Positions 45,952-54,795 of a stretch of 64,000 bases of DNA are shown here, piece after piece. Numbering within the stretch: the first letter of the stretch is position 1; each line of letters starts with the position of its first letter. The DNA is taken from contig AORU01000008.1 of the NCBI GenBank assembly GCA_000344275.1, positions 1 to 64,000 of the forward strand, in the 5' to 3' direction. The notes under the pieces were generated by a model, which was given only the letters and a program-made list of their open reading frames with translations, had not been told where the DNA came from and did no database searches. A program made the translations under genes and the position numbers. This DNA is from Streptococcus oralis subsp. tigurinus AZ_3a. GTDB lineage: Bacteria > Bacillota > Bacilli > Lactobacillales > Streptococcaceae.

Positions 45952-47289
45952 ATGGATATTAGACAAGTTACTGAAACCATTGCTATGATCGAGGAGCAAA
46001 ACTTCGATATCAGAACCATCACCATGGGGATTTCCCTTTTGGACTGTATTGATCCAGATATCAATCGTGCTGCTGAAAAGATTTACCAAAAAATCACCAC
46101 TAAAGCTGCAAATCTAGTGGCTGTAGGAGACGAAATTGCTGCAGAACTTGGGATTCCTATTGTTAATAAACGGGTATCGGTGACTCCAATTTCTTTAATT
46201 GGTGCTGCGACTGATGCGACAGACTATCTTGTTTTGGCAAAGGCACTTGACAAGGCTGCCAAGGAGATTGGTGTTGACTTTATCGGTGGATTCTCAGCTT
46301 TGGTACAAAAAGGCTACCAAAAAGGAGATGAAATTCTCATCAATTCTATCCCACGCGCTCTAGCTGAGACAGACAAGGTTTGTTCGTCTGTTAACATTGG
46401 CTCAACCAAGTCAGGTATCAACATGACTGCGGTCGCTGATATGGGGCGTATCATCAAGGAAACAGCTGCGCTATCAGATATGGGTGCAGCCAAGTTGGTC
46501 GTATTTGCTAATGCTGTTGAGGATAATCCTTTTATGGCGGGGGCCTTTCATGGTGTTGGGGAAGCAGATGTTATCATCAATGTCGGGGTTTCGGGTCCTG
46601 GTGTGGTCAAGCGTGCCTTGGAAAAAGTTCGTGGACAGAGCTTTGATGTAGTAGCGGAAACAGTCAAGAAAACGGCCTTCAAGATTACTCGTATCGGTCA
46701 ATTAGTTGGTCAGATGGCCAGCGAGAGACTGGGTGTTGACTTTGGAATTGTCGACCTAAGCTTGGCACCTACTCCTGCGGTTGGTGATTCTGTGGCTCGT
46801 GTACTTGAGGAAATGGGCCTAGAAACAGTTGGTACGCATGGGACGACGGCTGCCCTCGCTCTTTTGAATGACCAAGTTAAGAAGGGCGGAGTGATGGCCT
46901 GTAACCAAGTCGGTGGCTTGTCAGGTGCTTTTATCCCCGTTTCTGAGGATGAGGGGATGATTGCTGCGGTGCAAGATGGCTCTCTGAATTTAGAGAAACT
47001 AGAGGCCATGACGGCTATCTGTTCTGTTGGGCTGGATATGATTGCCATTCCGGAAGATACGCCTTCTGAAACCATTGCGGCTATGATTGCGGATGAGGCG
47101 GCAATTGGTGTGATTAACATGAAAACAACGGCTGTCCGTATTATTCCAAAGGGCAAGGAAGGCGATATGATTGAGTTTGGTGGCTTGCTAGGGACAGCTC
47201 CAGTTATGAAGGTTAACGGAGCTTCGTCTGTTGATTTCATCTCTCGCGGTGGGCAAATCCCAGCTCCAATCCATAGTTTTAAAAATTAA
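45952..47289 (+). CDS. UPF0210/DUF711 (PFL-like) family protein
   Basis: This 445-residue protein matches UPF0210 along its length ([59 protein letters not shown]). The fold is related to pyruvate formate-lyase-type barrels, but I see no canonical glycyl radical motif; the activity is unknown. It is co-transcribed with the ACT-domain gene. TAGGAGG precedes the ATG. Confidence 0.85.
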   Translation: MDIRQVTETIAMIEEQNFDIRTITMGISLLDCIDPDINRAAEKIYQKITTKAANLVAVGDEIAAELGIPIVNKRVSVTPISLIGAATDATDYLVLAKALDKAAKEIGVDFIGGFSALVQKGYQKGDEILINSIPRALAETDKVCSSVNIGSTKSGINMTAVADMGRIIKETAALSDMGAAKLVVFANAVEDNPFMAGAFHGVGEADVIINVGVSGPGVVKRALEKVRGQSFDVVAETVKKTAFKITRIGQLVGQMASERLGVDFGIVDLSLAPTPAVGDSVARVLEEMGLETVGTHGTTAALALLNDQVKKGGVMACNQVGGLSGAFIPVSEDEGMIAAVQDGSLNLEKLEAMTAICSVGLDMIAIPEDTPSETIAAMIADEAAIGVINMKTTAVRIIPKGKEGDMIEFGGLLGTAPVMKVNGASSVDFISRGGQIPAPIHSFKN

Positions 47290-47305
47290 TAAAAAAGAGA
47301 GAAGA

Positions 47306-47322
47306 TTTAAGTTGAGTTTAAG
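47306..47322 (+). promoter_or_regulatory. CiaR binding site
   Basis: TTTAAG-N5-TTTAAG (47306-47311 and 47317-47322) is a perfect copy of the direct repeat bound by the response regulator CiaR. A -10 TATACT starts 10 bases behind it (47333-47338), which is the arrangement of CiaR-activated promoters. Confidence 0.88.
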
Positions 47323-47344
47323 GATGACTGTGTATACTATAATC

Positions 47345-47440
47345 ATTAAATAAAGACCTCCTAACTTTATTTAATAGAAATCCTAAACTTTTTCATAATA
47401 ATCTCCTAGGGAAGCTACCATGAGGGTAGCTTTTCTTTTG
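47345..47440 (+). ncRNA. csRNA (cia-dependent small RNA)
   Basis: Transcription from the CiaR promoter should start near 47345 and end at the terminator AAGCTACC/GGTAGCTT (47412-47419 with 47425-47432) plus TTCTTTT, giving about 95 nucleotides. Near the 5' end, ATTAAATAAAG (47346-47356) pairs with CTTTATTTAAT (47365-47375) and exposes ACCTCCTA in the loop, a sequence complementary to Shine-Dalgarno sites. These are the hallmarks of the pneumococcal csRNAs (ccn genes), which inhibit translation, for example of comC. Which csRNA this corresponds to cannot be told from sequence alone. Confidence 0.85.
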
Positions 47441-47494
47441 GATAATTTACAAATGTTGGCTTTGCTTTTGAAAGCCGAATATTTCTTTGATCCA

Positions 47495-47503
47495 TGATAT
47501 AAT
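47495..47503 (+). promoter_or_regulatory. Extended -10 promoter of the phosphatase gene
   Basis: TGaTATAAT at 47495-47503, 22 bases before the start. Confidence 0.65.
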
Positions 47504-47524
47504 AGAAGAAATGGAGGATAGAAA

Positions 47525-48226
47525 ATGTCTAAAGTAAGATTGTACTTGGTCCGTCATGGGAAAACGATGTTTAATACCATTGGGCGTGCACAAGGATGGA
47601 GTGATACGCCTCTGACCGCAGACGGTGAGTTAGGAATTCATGAACTGGGAATTGGCTTGAGAGAGTCTGGTTTGCAGTTTGACCGCGCTTATTCCAGTGA
47701 TTCAGGGCGCACCATTCAAACTATGGGAATTATCCTAGAAGAACTTGGCTTGCAGGGGGAAATACCTTACCGCATGGATAAACGAATCCGTGAGTGGTGT
47801 TTTGGTAGTTTTGATGGAGCCTATGATGGGGACCTCTTTATGGGCTTGATTCCTCGTATTTTTAATGTGGACCATGTTCATCAGTTGTCCTATGCAGAAC
47901 TAGCAGAAGGTTTGGTAGAGGTTGATACAGCTGGTTGGGCTGAAGGTTGGGAAAAACTCAGTGGTCGAATCAAGGAAGGCTTTGAAGCTATTGCCAAAGA
48001 AATGGAAGAACAAGGTGGGGGTAATGCCCTCGTTGTGAGCCATGGAATGACGATTGGTACCATTGTTTATCTGATCAATGGCATGCATCCGCATGGTCTG
48101 GATAATGGTAGTGTAACGATCCTTGGATATGAGAACGGTCAATTTACAGTCGAAGTTGTTGGGGACCGTAGCTATCGAGAGCTCGGACGTGAGAAGATGG
48201 AAGAAACCTCTATTCAGTCAAAATAG
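47525..48226 (+). CDS. Histidine phosphatase family protein (GpmB-like)
   Basis: This 233-residue protein has the phospho-histidine motif LYLVRHGKTMFN at residues 6-17 (catalytic RHG), SSDSGRTIQT at about 58-67, and the second active-site segment VVSHGMTIG at about 174-182. Such proteins are phosphatases or mutases acting on small phosphorylated compounds; the substrate is unknown. ATGGAGG precedes the ATG. It is convergent with the ABC transporter operon. Confidence 0.85.
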   Translation: MSKVRLYLVRHGKTMFNTIGRAQGWSDTPLTADGELGIHELGIGLRESGLQFDRAYSSDSGRTIQTMGIILEELGLQGEIPYRMDKRIREWCFGSFDGAYDGDLFMGLIPRIFNVDHVHQLSYAELAEGLVEVDTAGWAEGWEKLSGRIKEGFEAIAKEMEEQGGGNALVVSHGMTIGTIVYLINGMHPHGLDNGSVTILGYENGQFTVEVVGDRSYRELGREKMEETSIQSK

Positions 48227-48273
48227 AACTGTTTGCTATAAAATAGAGATTTGATAACCATATCAAGATAAGA

Positions 48274-48308
48274 AAAAACAGCCAAGGGATATCCTTTTGG
48301 CTGTTTTT
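48274..48308. terminator. Bidirectional terminator
   Basis: AAAAACAGCCAA (48274-48285) pairs perfectly with TTGGCTGTTTTT (48297-48308) and can end both the phosphatase gene and the ABC transporter operon. Confidence 0.9.
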
Positions 48309-48320
48309 GATAGGGAAAAA

Positions 48321-49979
48321 CTAGAGGGTAATACTATTGTTTTTCGAGATTTTCATAAATAGAAGCAAGGAACCTACTGTTAGAACAGTTAGGATAGTCG
48401 ATAAGGCTGCTGCCACACCGTAATTTCCTCTGAGAACCTCTGTGTAAATGGCTACAGTCATTGTTCTTGTTTTGACATTGTACAAGAGAATCGAAGTAGA
48501 AAGTTCTGAAATCATTGTTACCCATGATAAGATTGCACCTGAGATGATACCTGAAAGCATCATTGGGGTAGTGATTTTAGTAAAGGTATTAAGATGACTA
48601 CTTCCTAAACTTTCTGCAGCTTCTTCAATGCTCGGAGAAATCTGTTGCAAGCTAGCTACTGAAGATCGAATAGTATATGGGAGTCTTCTTACAGATAAGG
48701 ACATGATCAAAATGAAGGCTGTTCCTGTAATCATAAGGAAGCCACTTCCGAAAATACCTGTATTAAATGAAGAGATAAAGGCAATACCGAGAACGGTTCC
48801 TGGTACGATATAAGGTACCATACTAAGACTATCGATTAGATTTGTAAATAGGTTGCGTTTACGAACTGCAAGGTATGAGATGAAGGTTGCAAAGACAACA
48901 ACGAGAATCAAGGCAAGTATAGGGATGCGAATGGTATTGAAAATAGCAGACCCCATACGGTTAAAGGCAGTTTTATAGCTGTTTAGTGAATATCCTTTGA
49001 CAAATACCATACCTGATGTCTTAAGGAAGGATGTATAAATCAAGTAAACTTGAGGTAAGACAGAGAATAAAATAATGCCATAAACAGTCACATAAATAGC
49101 AGCCATCTTTCCTTTTGTTGTCTCCTTAGGCTCAATTGGATGGAGCGAATTCATGCTAAAACTGTAGCGGTTTGAAATGTATTTTTGGATGAGAAAGATA
49201 GCAAGGGCGATTGTAATAGCCATGATTGCTAAGGCTGATGCGAAAGCTGAGTTGCCTCCAACTTCACTGATGAACTGTGTGTAGATTAATACTGGAAAGG
49301 TACGGTATCCCTCTCCAATCAACATTGGAGTACCAAAGTCAGAGAAAGCTCTCATAAATACTAGGAGAGCTGCTGCTAGTAAAGTTGGGACTAAGAGAGG
49401 TAAAATGACTTTAACAATACGTCTAAAGCCGAAAGACCCCATGCTTTCCGCTGCTTCCAAGAGGGAGTTGTCGATACTTTTCATAGTTCCAGCTACATAA
49501 AGGAAGACGAGAGGGAAAAGTTGGAGAGTAAAGACAAGTACAATACCTTGGAAACCATAAATATCAAAACTTGGCAGGTGAAGTGTGTTGGTTAAAAATT
49601 TTGTGATTACTCCGTTTCTACCAAGAAGTAGAATCCAAGAGTATGCACCGACAAAAGGAGCTGACATAGATGCAATGATAATCAAAATTTGCAAAAACTT
49701 CTTACCTTTGAAGTCGTACATTGAAAAGAGATAAGCTAGTAAGGTACCAACAACGACAGAAGTAATTGTGGCAGTTACGGAAACCTTAAAACTATTAATG
49801 AGTGTCTCAGAATAATAAGATTTGCTAAAGAATGTAACAAAATTTTCTAAAGAGAAACTACCTTCATGTACCAGTGCTTGCTTTAATACAGTCACGATAG
49901 GGTAGACCAAGAAAACCAAGTATGTAAGGAAAATGAAGAAGGAAGATGCAGTCCAGATGTTTAGTTTTTTACGCTCCAT
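48321..49979 (-). CDS. Fbp/Afu-type ABC transporter permease
   Basis: This 552-residue protein is a fused double permease with about twelve membrane helices and two EAA-type loops (EAAESMGSFGFRRIVKVILP at about 186-205; EEAAESLGSSHLNTFTKITT at about 453-472) that contact the ATPase. Fused permeases of this kind serve ferric-iron (FbpB/PitB) and hexose-phosphate (AfuB) importers. Its start overlaps the end of the ATPase gene by 11 bases. I recall a Pit iron locus next to a histidine phosphatase gene in pneumococcus. Confidence 0.85.
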   Translation of the reverse strand: MERKKLNIWTASSFFIFLTYLVFLVYPIVTVLKQALVHEGSFSLENFVTFFSKSYYSETLINSFKVSVTATITSVVVGTLLAYLFSMYDFKGKKFLQILIIIASMSAPFVGAYSWILLLGRNGVITKFLTNTLHLPSFDIYGFQGIVLVFTLQLFPLVFLYVAGTMKSIDNSLLEAAESMGSFGFRRIVKVILPLLVPTLLAAALLVFMRAFSDFGTPMLIGEGYRTFPVLIYTQFISEVGGNSAFASALAIMAITIALAIFLIQKYISNRYSFSMNSLHPIEPKETTKGKMAAIYVTVYGIILFSVLPQVYLIYTSFLKTSGMVFVKGYSLNSYKTAFNRMGSAIFNTIRIPILALILVVVFATFISYLAVRKRNLFTNLIDSLSMVPYIVPGTVLGIAFISSFNTGIFGSGFLMITGTAFILIMSLSVRRLPYTIRSSVASLQQISPSIEEAAESLGSSHLNTFTKITTPMMLSGIISGAILSWVTMISELSTSILLYNVKTRTMTVAIYTEVLRGNYGVAAALSTILTVLTVGSLLLFMKISKNNSITL

Positions 49980-51060
49980 GGCTGGCTCCTTTTATGAGAT
50001 TACGCAAACCGTCTTCAGAGAAGACATTGAGTTTTTGAGTATTAATTCGTAAACGAACACAATCTCCTTTTTCTAAATCTTCTTCGAATGTTGATTCTTC
50101 ACTTACTTGAAGTTTTGGAGCAAATCCTGTTTCAATGAAGTATTCGGTGTTAAGTCCAAGGTAAACACTATCGGTGATTATTCCATCGATTGGACCATTT
50201 TCATCACGGATAAACTCTTCAGGACGAATGCTGACACGGATGCTTTGTTCGTCAACTTGGTCAAGAGCTGGCATACGAAGAGAATAGCCATCTTCGAAAA
50301 CTATATAAGCTCCGTCAGTTTGTTTTTCTAAACGAGCAGGAATTATATTTGTTCTACCAATAAATGTTGCAACAAATTCATTTGCTGGTTTATGGTAAAG
50401 CTCTTTTGGACGACCAATTTGTTGAATAACACCATCTTTCATAACGGCAATTTGGTCAGAAATTGCCATGGCTTCTTCTTGGTCATGAGTTACGTAGACA
50501 GTTGTAATACCAACTTCGTGTTGGATTTCTCGAATAGCTTGACGCATATCTAAACGAAGTTTGGCATCTAGGTTACTTAGGGGTTCATCCATGAGGAGAA
50601 CGCTAGGATTAACAGCTAAAGCACGTGCTAAGGCAACCCGTTGTTGTTGACCACCACTAAGTTTATCTGGTCTACGATCCGCATACTGGGCAATTTGCAT
50701 CAACTCAAGGTATTTGTTAGTTTGTTTGATGAGTTCCTCTTTTGGAACTTTCTTTTGCTTGAGACCGAACGCTACGTTATCACGTACTGTCAAATGTGGG
50801 AAAATCGCATAGTTTTGGAATACCATTCCGATGTTACGTTTGCTAGGTTCCATATTGTTAATCTTAGTATCGTCGAAGTAGAACTCTCCTCCTTCGATAC
50901 TGTTGAAACCAGCTATCATTCGAAGCAAAGTTGTTTTCCCGCATCCTGAAGGCCCGAGGAGAGTGAAAAGGCTCCCCTTAGGAATCGTAACACTTAGATT
51001 TTCGATAACGGGTACATCATTGTAGATTTTCTTAGCATTAATAATTTTAATCTCGCTCAT
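49969..51060 (-). CDS. ABC transporter ATP-binding protein (Fbp/Afu type)
   Basis: This 363-residue protein has Walker A GPSGCGKTT, signature LSGGQQQRVALARAL, Walker B VLLMDEPLSNLD and the switch His in VYVTHDQEEA, followed by a C-terminal TOBE domain (about 240-363). It powers uptake through the permease encoded next. A TTG at 51066 opens the frame earlier, but AAAGGGG is spaced for the ATG at 51060. It lies 12 bases downstream of the binding-protein gene. Confidence 0.88.
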   Translation of the reverse strand: MSEIKIINAKKIYNDVPVIENLSVTIPKGSLFTLLGPSGCGKTTLLRMIAGFNSIEGGEFYFDDTKINNMEPSKRNIGMVFQNYAIFPHLTVRDNVAFGLKQKKVPKEELIKQTNKYLELMQIAQYADRRPDKLSGGQQQRVALARALAVNPSVLLMDEPLSNLDAKLRLDMRQAIREIQHEVGITTVYVTHDQEEAMAISDQIAVMKDGVIQQIGRPKELYHKPANEFVATFIGRTNIIPARLEKQTDGAYIVFEDGYSLRMPALDQVDEQSIRVSIRPEEFIRDENGPIDGIITDSVYLGLNTEYFIETGFAPKLQVSEESTFEEDLEKGDCVRLRINTQKLNVFSEDGLRNLIKGASHGA

Positions 51061-51072
51061 AGTCAACCCCTT

Positions 51073-52119
51073 TTACTGTTTAGATTGGATATCTGTAAAG
51101 ACTTCGTTGTATTTCTTAACGATATCTGATTTATTCTTGATGACATAATCATAATCTTCAGTGAGTGTTTTGATTTTGTCAATTGGTTTCATATTTTCGC
51201 TTGTCTTAGCATTTTTACGAACAGGACGGTTAGTAGTGGTTGTACCAAGTGTATCTTGTACTTCTTGAGAGATAATAAAATCGATAAATTTCTTGGCATT
51301 TTCCATGTTTTTGGCTTTTTTAACGATAGCGGCACTAGCAGGTAGGAAGACTGTTCCTTCTTTTGGATAGACAACTTTGATGTTAGCTCCGTCATTTAAG
51401 AGTTTAACTGCGGGATCTTCATAAGAGAGACCAACAGCCATTTCTCCGTCAGCGACTGCTTTATAGACACCAGATGAGCTTGAACCGATTTTACCATCAA
51501 TAAGTGTGAAGAGATCTTTTACATAGGACCAAGCCTTATCATCTTTGTAACCACCTTGAGCTTGTAGTATATTTGTTAATTGAGCAAAGGCGCTAGAAGA
51601 GTTTGCTGGGTCAGCAGTTGCGATTTTTCCTTTTAGTTCAGGTTTGAGAAGGTCGCTATATCCTTCAATATTCATGCCTTTGGTTAAATCAGGATTGACG
51701 ATTAAAACACTACCATCTAGCGTATAAGGAGTAGAGTAGCCAGTCGTGTTTTGATATTCTTTGATAACATTATCATTTTCTTTTGAAGTATAGTTTTCAA
51801 AGAGTTCTCCATGGGTAGCATATTGTGTATAAGAACCACCAAAGATGACATCGGCTACAGGGGCTTCTTTTTCTGACTCTAGTTTTTTGAAAAGTTCTCC
51901 AGTACCAGCTTGAATCAGTTCTACTTTGATACCATATTTTTCTTCAAAGGCAGGAATAGTTGCTCCAATTAAGCCCTCTGAGTTTGGTGAATAAACGACT
52001 AGCGAACCGCCGTCTCCTTTATTAGATGAACTGTCATCAGCAGATTCATTAGAAGAACAAGCAGCAAGACCCAAAAGGGCTAGCCCACAAGCAGCATAAT
52101 ACATCCATTTCTTTTTCAT
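51073..52119 (-). CDS. ABC transporter substrate-binding lipoprotein (Fbp/Afu type)
   Basis: This 348-residue protein has a lipoprotein signal with lipobox GLAAC (Cys at about residue 21) and a Ser/Asp-rich linker. It then follows the periplasmic-binding-protein class that includes ferric-ion and AfuA proteins (SLVVYSPNSEGLIGATIPAF; GGSYTQYATHGELFENYTS; YSTPYTLDGSVLIVNPDL). Ferric iron, 2-aminoethylphosphonate and sugar phosphates are all known ligands in this class. GGAGG at 7 bases supports the ATG at 52119 rather than the frame opening at 52134. The cre-like site in its promoter and the adjacent two-component system favour a carbon-related ligand, as inference. Confidence 0.82.
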   Translation of the reverse strand: MKKKWMYYAACGLALLGLAACSSNESADDSSSNKGDGGSLVVYSPNSEGLIGATIPAFEEKYGIKVELIQAGTGELFKKLESEKEAPVADVIFGGSYTQYATHGELFENYTSKENDNVIKEYQNTTGYSTPYTLDGSVLIVNPDLTKGMNIEGYSDLLKPELKGKIATADPANSSSAFAQLTNILQAQGGYKDDKAWSYVKDLFTLIDGKIGSSSSGVYKAVADGEMAVGLSYEDPAVKLLNDGANIKVVYPKEGTVFLPASAAIVKKAKNMENAKKFIDFIISQEVQDTLGTTTTNRPVRKNAKTSENMKPIDKIKTLTEDYDYVIKNKSDIVKKYNEVFTDIQSKQ

Positions 52120-52150
52120 GATGGATACCTCCAAAGTTTTTGTTAAATCT

Positions 52151-52179
52151 ATTGTAGAAAAATGTAAGCGTTTTTAAAA
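52151..52179 (-). promoter_or_regulatory. Promoter of the ABC transporter operon
   Basis: Read on the minus strand: TTTTAA (-35 region, 52179-52174), a 17-base spacer and TACAAT (-10, 52156-52151). Confidence 0.5.
52162..52178. promoter_or_regulatory. Candidate CcpA (cre) site in the ABC transporter promoter
   Basis: ATGTAAGCGTTTTTAAA on the plus strand matches WTGNAARCGNWWNCAWW with one mismatch, and the minus strand also fits with one mismatch. It overlaps the spacer and -35 of the operon promoter, as expected for catabolite repression. Confidence 0.65.
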
Positions 52180-52209
52180 CTTAAAATTCTATCCTAATAG
52201 GGGAAAATT

Positions 52210-52247
52210 CTCTACAAAAAAAGAAGAATAGTGTCTATACTATTCTT
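52210..52247 (-). terminator. Terminator of the two-component system operon
   Basis: AAGAATAGT (52224-52232) pairs with ACTATTCTT (52239-52247). On the minus strand it is followed by CTTTTTTTG. It overlaps the stop of the response-regulator gene. Confidence 0.8.
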
Positions 52248-53005
52248 CCAATAGTTTTTAATTCTTTTGGAGAAATATGAAAGTATTTCTTAAAAACTTT
52301 TCCAAAATACTTATAGTCTGAGAACCCCACTTGTTCAGCAATTTGGCTAAGTGGATAGTCAGGCTGCTGGATCATTTTTTCAACCGCTTGTTTTAAGCGA
52401 TACTGCAAGATATACTCGTTCAAGGTAATAGGAAAATCTTCTTTGATAACTTTATATAGATAACTTTCACTATAGCCTAAATTTTCTGCAATGGAAGAAA
52501 TGGTAAAGTGTTCGGAGTAGTGCTGGTGTACAAATTCGAGAATTTGTTGAATCAATTGGTTTTGAGGATTGATTTTTTGAAGAGAGGTGACAAAGGTCTG
52601 ATAATCTTGCAAAAATGGATTGTTTTGATGTTGATTCATCTGAAGACGCAGTGTTATTTTTTCTAGACACTCTGTTAATTCAGTGACGTTTATGGGTTTT
52701 GATAGGAAGTCTACAGCTCCAAATTGCATAGCTTTTTTTGCATTTTGGAAATCATCATAGCCAGATAGAATTACTTTTTCATAGGAAATAGACTGTGTAG
52801 CTTCAAACATTATGAAAGCATCCATGATTGGCATGGTGATATCCGTCAGCACAATATGTGGTTTTAGTTTTTGAATCAGTTCCATTCCTTCTTGTCCATG
52901 ACTAGCGGTTCCTACGACTTGAATACCTAAGGTAGAGTAGTCTACGGCAATCTCAAGCCATTTTCGAATTAGGTGTTCGTCTTCGACAATGATTAGTTTA
53001 AACAT
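52235..53005 (-). CDS. AraC-type (YesN-like) response regulator
   Basis: This 256-residue protein has an N-terminal receiver domain (LIIVEDEHLIRKWLE; phospho-acceptor Asp in VLTDITMP at about residue 54; Lys in FLSKPINV at about 104) and a C-terminal AraC double helix-turn-helix (ISSIAENLGYSESYLYKVIK; SQIAEQVGFSDYKYFGKVFK). It should activate genes when phosphorylated by the kinase encoded just upstream. AAGGAAGAG supports the ATG at 53005, which overlaps the kinase stop by 8 bases. The transporter operon directly downstream is the obvious target. Confidence 0.87.
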   Translation of the reverse strand: MFKLIIVEDEHLIRKWLEIAVDYSTLGIQVVGTASHGQEGMELIQKLKPHIVLTDITMPIMDAFIMFEATQSISYEKVILSGYDDFQNAKKAMQFGAVDFLSKPINVTELTECLEKITLRLQMNQHQNNPFLQDYQTFVTSLQKINPQNQLIQQILEFVHQHYSEHFTISSIAENLGYSESYLYKVIKEDFPITLNEYILQYRLKQAVEKMIQQPDYPLSQIAEQVGFSDYKYFGKVFKKYFHISPKELKTIGRIV

Positions 53006-54647
53006 GTGCTCTTCCTTTCGTGACAAATTTTACCCAGGTTTCACCTCTAGGGTTCACTCCTAAATCCAATTCAACGTTATCAAAAAAGTTATTCAATCGT
53101 TTGTAACTATTAACAATACCGTGTTGCGTATGTGGGCTATTCAGGGATTCTAGGATATGTAGGCGTTCTTGTTTAGTCAAACCACTGGCATTATCCATAA
53201 CGATAAAGGCTAGCTCTTCCTGGTCTTGAGTGATTTTGATAGAGATGACAAGATCTATACGATACTGCCTTCCGTATTTTAGAGCATTTTCTACAAGGGG
53301 TAATAGGAAAAGTTTTGGAATGGCTTGGGAATATAGTTTTTGAGAACAGTTAATATGATAAGAAAATTGTTCAAAGCGAATTTGGTGAATCTTTAGGTAA
53401 GCTTCGATAATTTCTAAGTCCTTCCCAAGAGTCGTTTCTTTCTCTAATTCAGTCACACTATATCGGAGGATGCGCGTGAGATTTTGAATAAGGTCTTGTG
53501 TAATACTAGCATCAATCATACTCGTGATTTTAATGGTTTCCAAGGTATTGTATAGGAAGTGAGGATTAAACTGAGCTTCTAGCATTTTTCTTTCAAAAAC
53601 CCATTTTTCCTTTTCAATGGTCAACATCTTTTGATGAAGCTCATCCAACTCCTGTAGCATATTGTTGATTTTCTCAGCTATCAGTTCAAATTCATCCCCA
53701 GTATGGAGACTGAGTTTCTTTTCTTTTTTCTTAGGAATTGCACGTAATTGAAAGACTAAACTTTCAATAGGACCAGCATTATGAGTTGCTATTTTATGGG
53801 CGATTCTCCTAGCCTGCCAAAAATATAATAGAAAGATACAAAGTGTTAGTATGGAAGCAAGGCTAAGTAAACTAGGAATAGGAAAGAATGATTGGAAAGT
53901 GTAAATTGAAAAAATTGAATCAACTTTACGTTTTTCAATCAAAAGTGGATTATCAACGAGCCAATGTGTTTTTGAACGGAACGATTTCTCATCAAATTTT
54001 TCCAGAGTTGATTGTGTAAATTGATTAGTATTACTAGAGTATATATTACCAAAGGTATCTGTGATGACGTATTTTGAATTAATTAAAGGGATACTTGATA
54101 CGAAGTCATTCTCATTAACAAATGAAATACTGTAAGCTATTGCTCGTTGATTTTGAATTATGGGCATAATGAAGACAGCATAATGTTGCTTGTCCATGGA
54201 TAGAGCAACTTTCTCTAAGACGGATCCTTGGGTAGGATTTTTAATTAATAATTTTAAATAATAGGGTGCTAAAAGAGTTTCTTTATGATTGCGATTGGTA
54301 CTAAATAAAAGTTCGCCAGCATCATCGAGAATGGCAAAATCAGAACTGAGTTTTAGTTGAGCTTTTGTTTCATAAAATAGACTAAATAATTCTCTGTCAG
54401 TGTGTTTACCTTCTATAAATTCTGGAACCATCTTCTTATTCATAGTTTCCAACAATTTATAATTTGCTTGTTTCATGTTGTGAACATGTTGAGCGATTTG
54501 TTGAGTATCCTTAGCTAGTTGTTGCTTTTGAAGGAAATAGGAAAAACCAAATAAGAGAATGAGAAGTAAGAGAGAAGTGGCTAGGGCCGCTAAAGAACTA
54601 CGATGAAGAATTTCTTTTTGGAGAGAATTTTTGAAAGAATGGGGCAT
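52998..54647 (-). CDS. YesM-like sensor histidine kinase
   Basis: This 549-residue membrane kinase has helix 1 at about residues 20-42, an extracytoplasmic sensor of about 205 residues, helix 2 at about 247-272, a HAMP-like linker, the His_kinase phospho-acceptor EAQFNPHFLYNTLETIK (His at about 361), and an ATPase domain with VENALKYGRQYR and MDNASGL. The lineage is YesM/LytS-like and usually senses sugars or other small nutrients. AGAGGTG precedes the ATG. It forms an operon with the response regulator. Confidence 0.87.
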   Translation of the reverse strand: MPHSFKNSLQKEILHRSSLAALATSLLLLILLFGFSYFLQKQQLAKDTQQIAQHVHNMKQANYKLLETMNKKMVPEFIEGKHTDRELFSLFYETKAQLKLSSDFAILDDAGELLFSTNRNHKETLLAPYYLKLLIKNPTQGSVLEKVALSMDKQHYAVFIMPIIQNQRAIAYSISFVNENDFVSSIPLINSKYVITDTFGNIYSSNTNQFTQSTLEKFDEKSFRSKTHWLVDNPLLIEKRKVDSIFSIYTFQSFFPIPSLLSLASILTLCIFLLYFWQARRIAHKIATHNAGPIESLVFQLRAIPKKKEKKLSLHTGDEFELIAEKINNMLQELDELHQKMLTIEKEKWVFERKMLEAQFNPHFLYNTLETIKITSMIDASITQDLIQNLTRILRYSVTELEKETTLGKDLEIIEAYLKIHQIRFEQFSYHINCSQKLYSQAIPKLFLLPLVENALKYGRQYRIDLVISIKITQDQEELAFIVMDNASGLTKQERLHILESLNSPHTQHGIVNSYKRLNNFFDNVELDLGVNPRGETWVKFVTKGRAHV

Positions 54648-54758
54648 AATTCACCTCTTTGGGAAGAGTTTGTTAAAGTAAGTATAGCAGTATTAAAAAT
54701 GGAAGGCAAGGTCAAAAAGAAAAGAGTTAAGAATAAAGAGGCTAATTCCCTCTAAAAA

Positions 54759-54767
54759 TGGTATAAT
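54759..54767 (+). promoter_or_regulatory. Extended -10 promoter of leuS
   Basis: TGgTATAAT at 54759-54767 predicts a leader of only about 22 bases, too short for a T-box element. Confidence 0.7.
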
Positions 54768-54795
54768 AGTAACATCATAAAATTGGAGAGAGACC

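Noticed and set aside
52998..54647. The two-component system as a competence or bacteriocin quorum system (ComD/AgrC type)
   Set aside because: The kinase has a two-helix topology with a large extracellular sensor, and the regulator has an AraC rather than LytTR output; no peptide pheromone gene is adjacent.
54720..54795. T-box leader before leuS
   Set aside because: The promoter leaves only about 22 bases of leader; no specifier loop or T-box sequence can fit.
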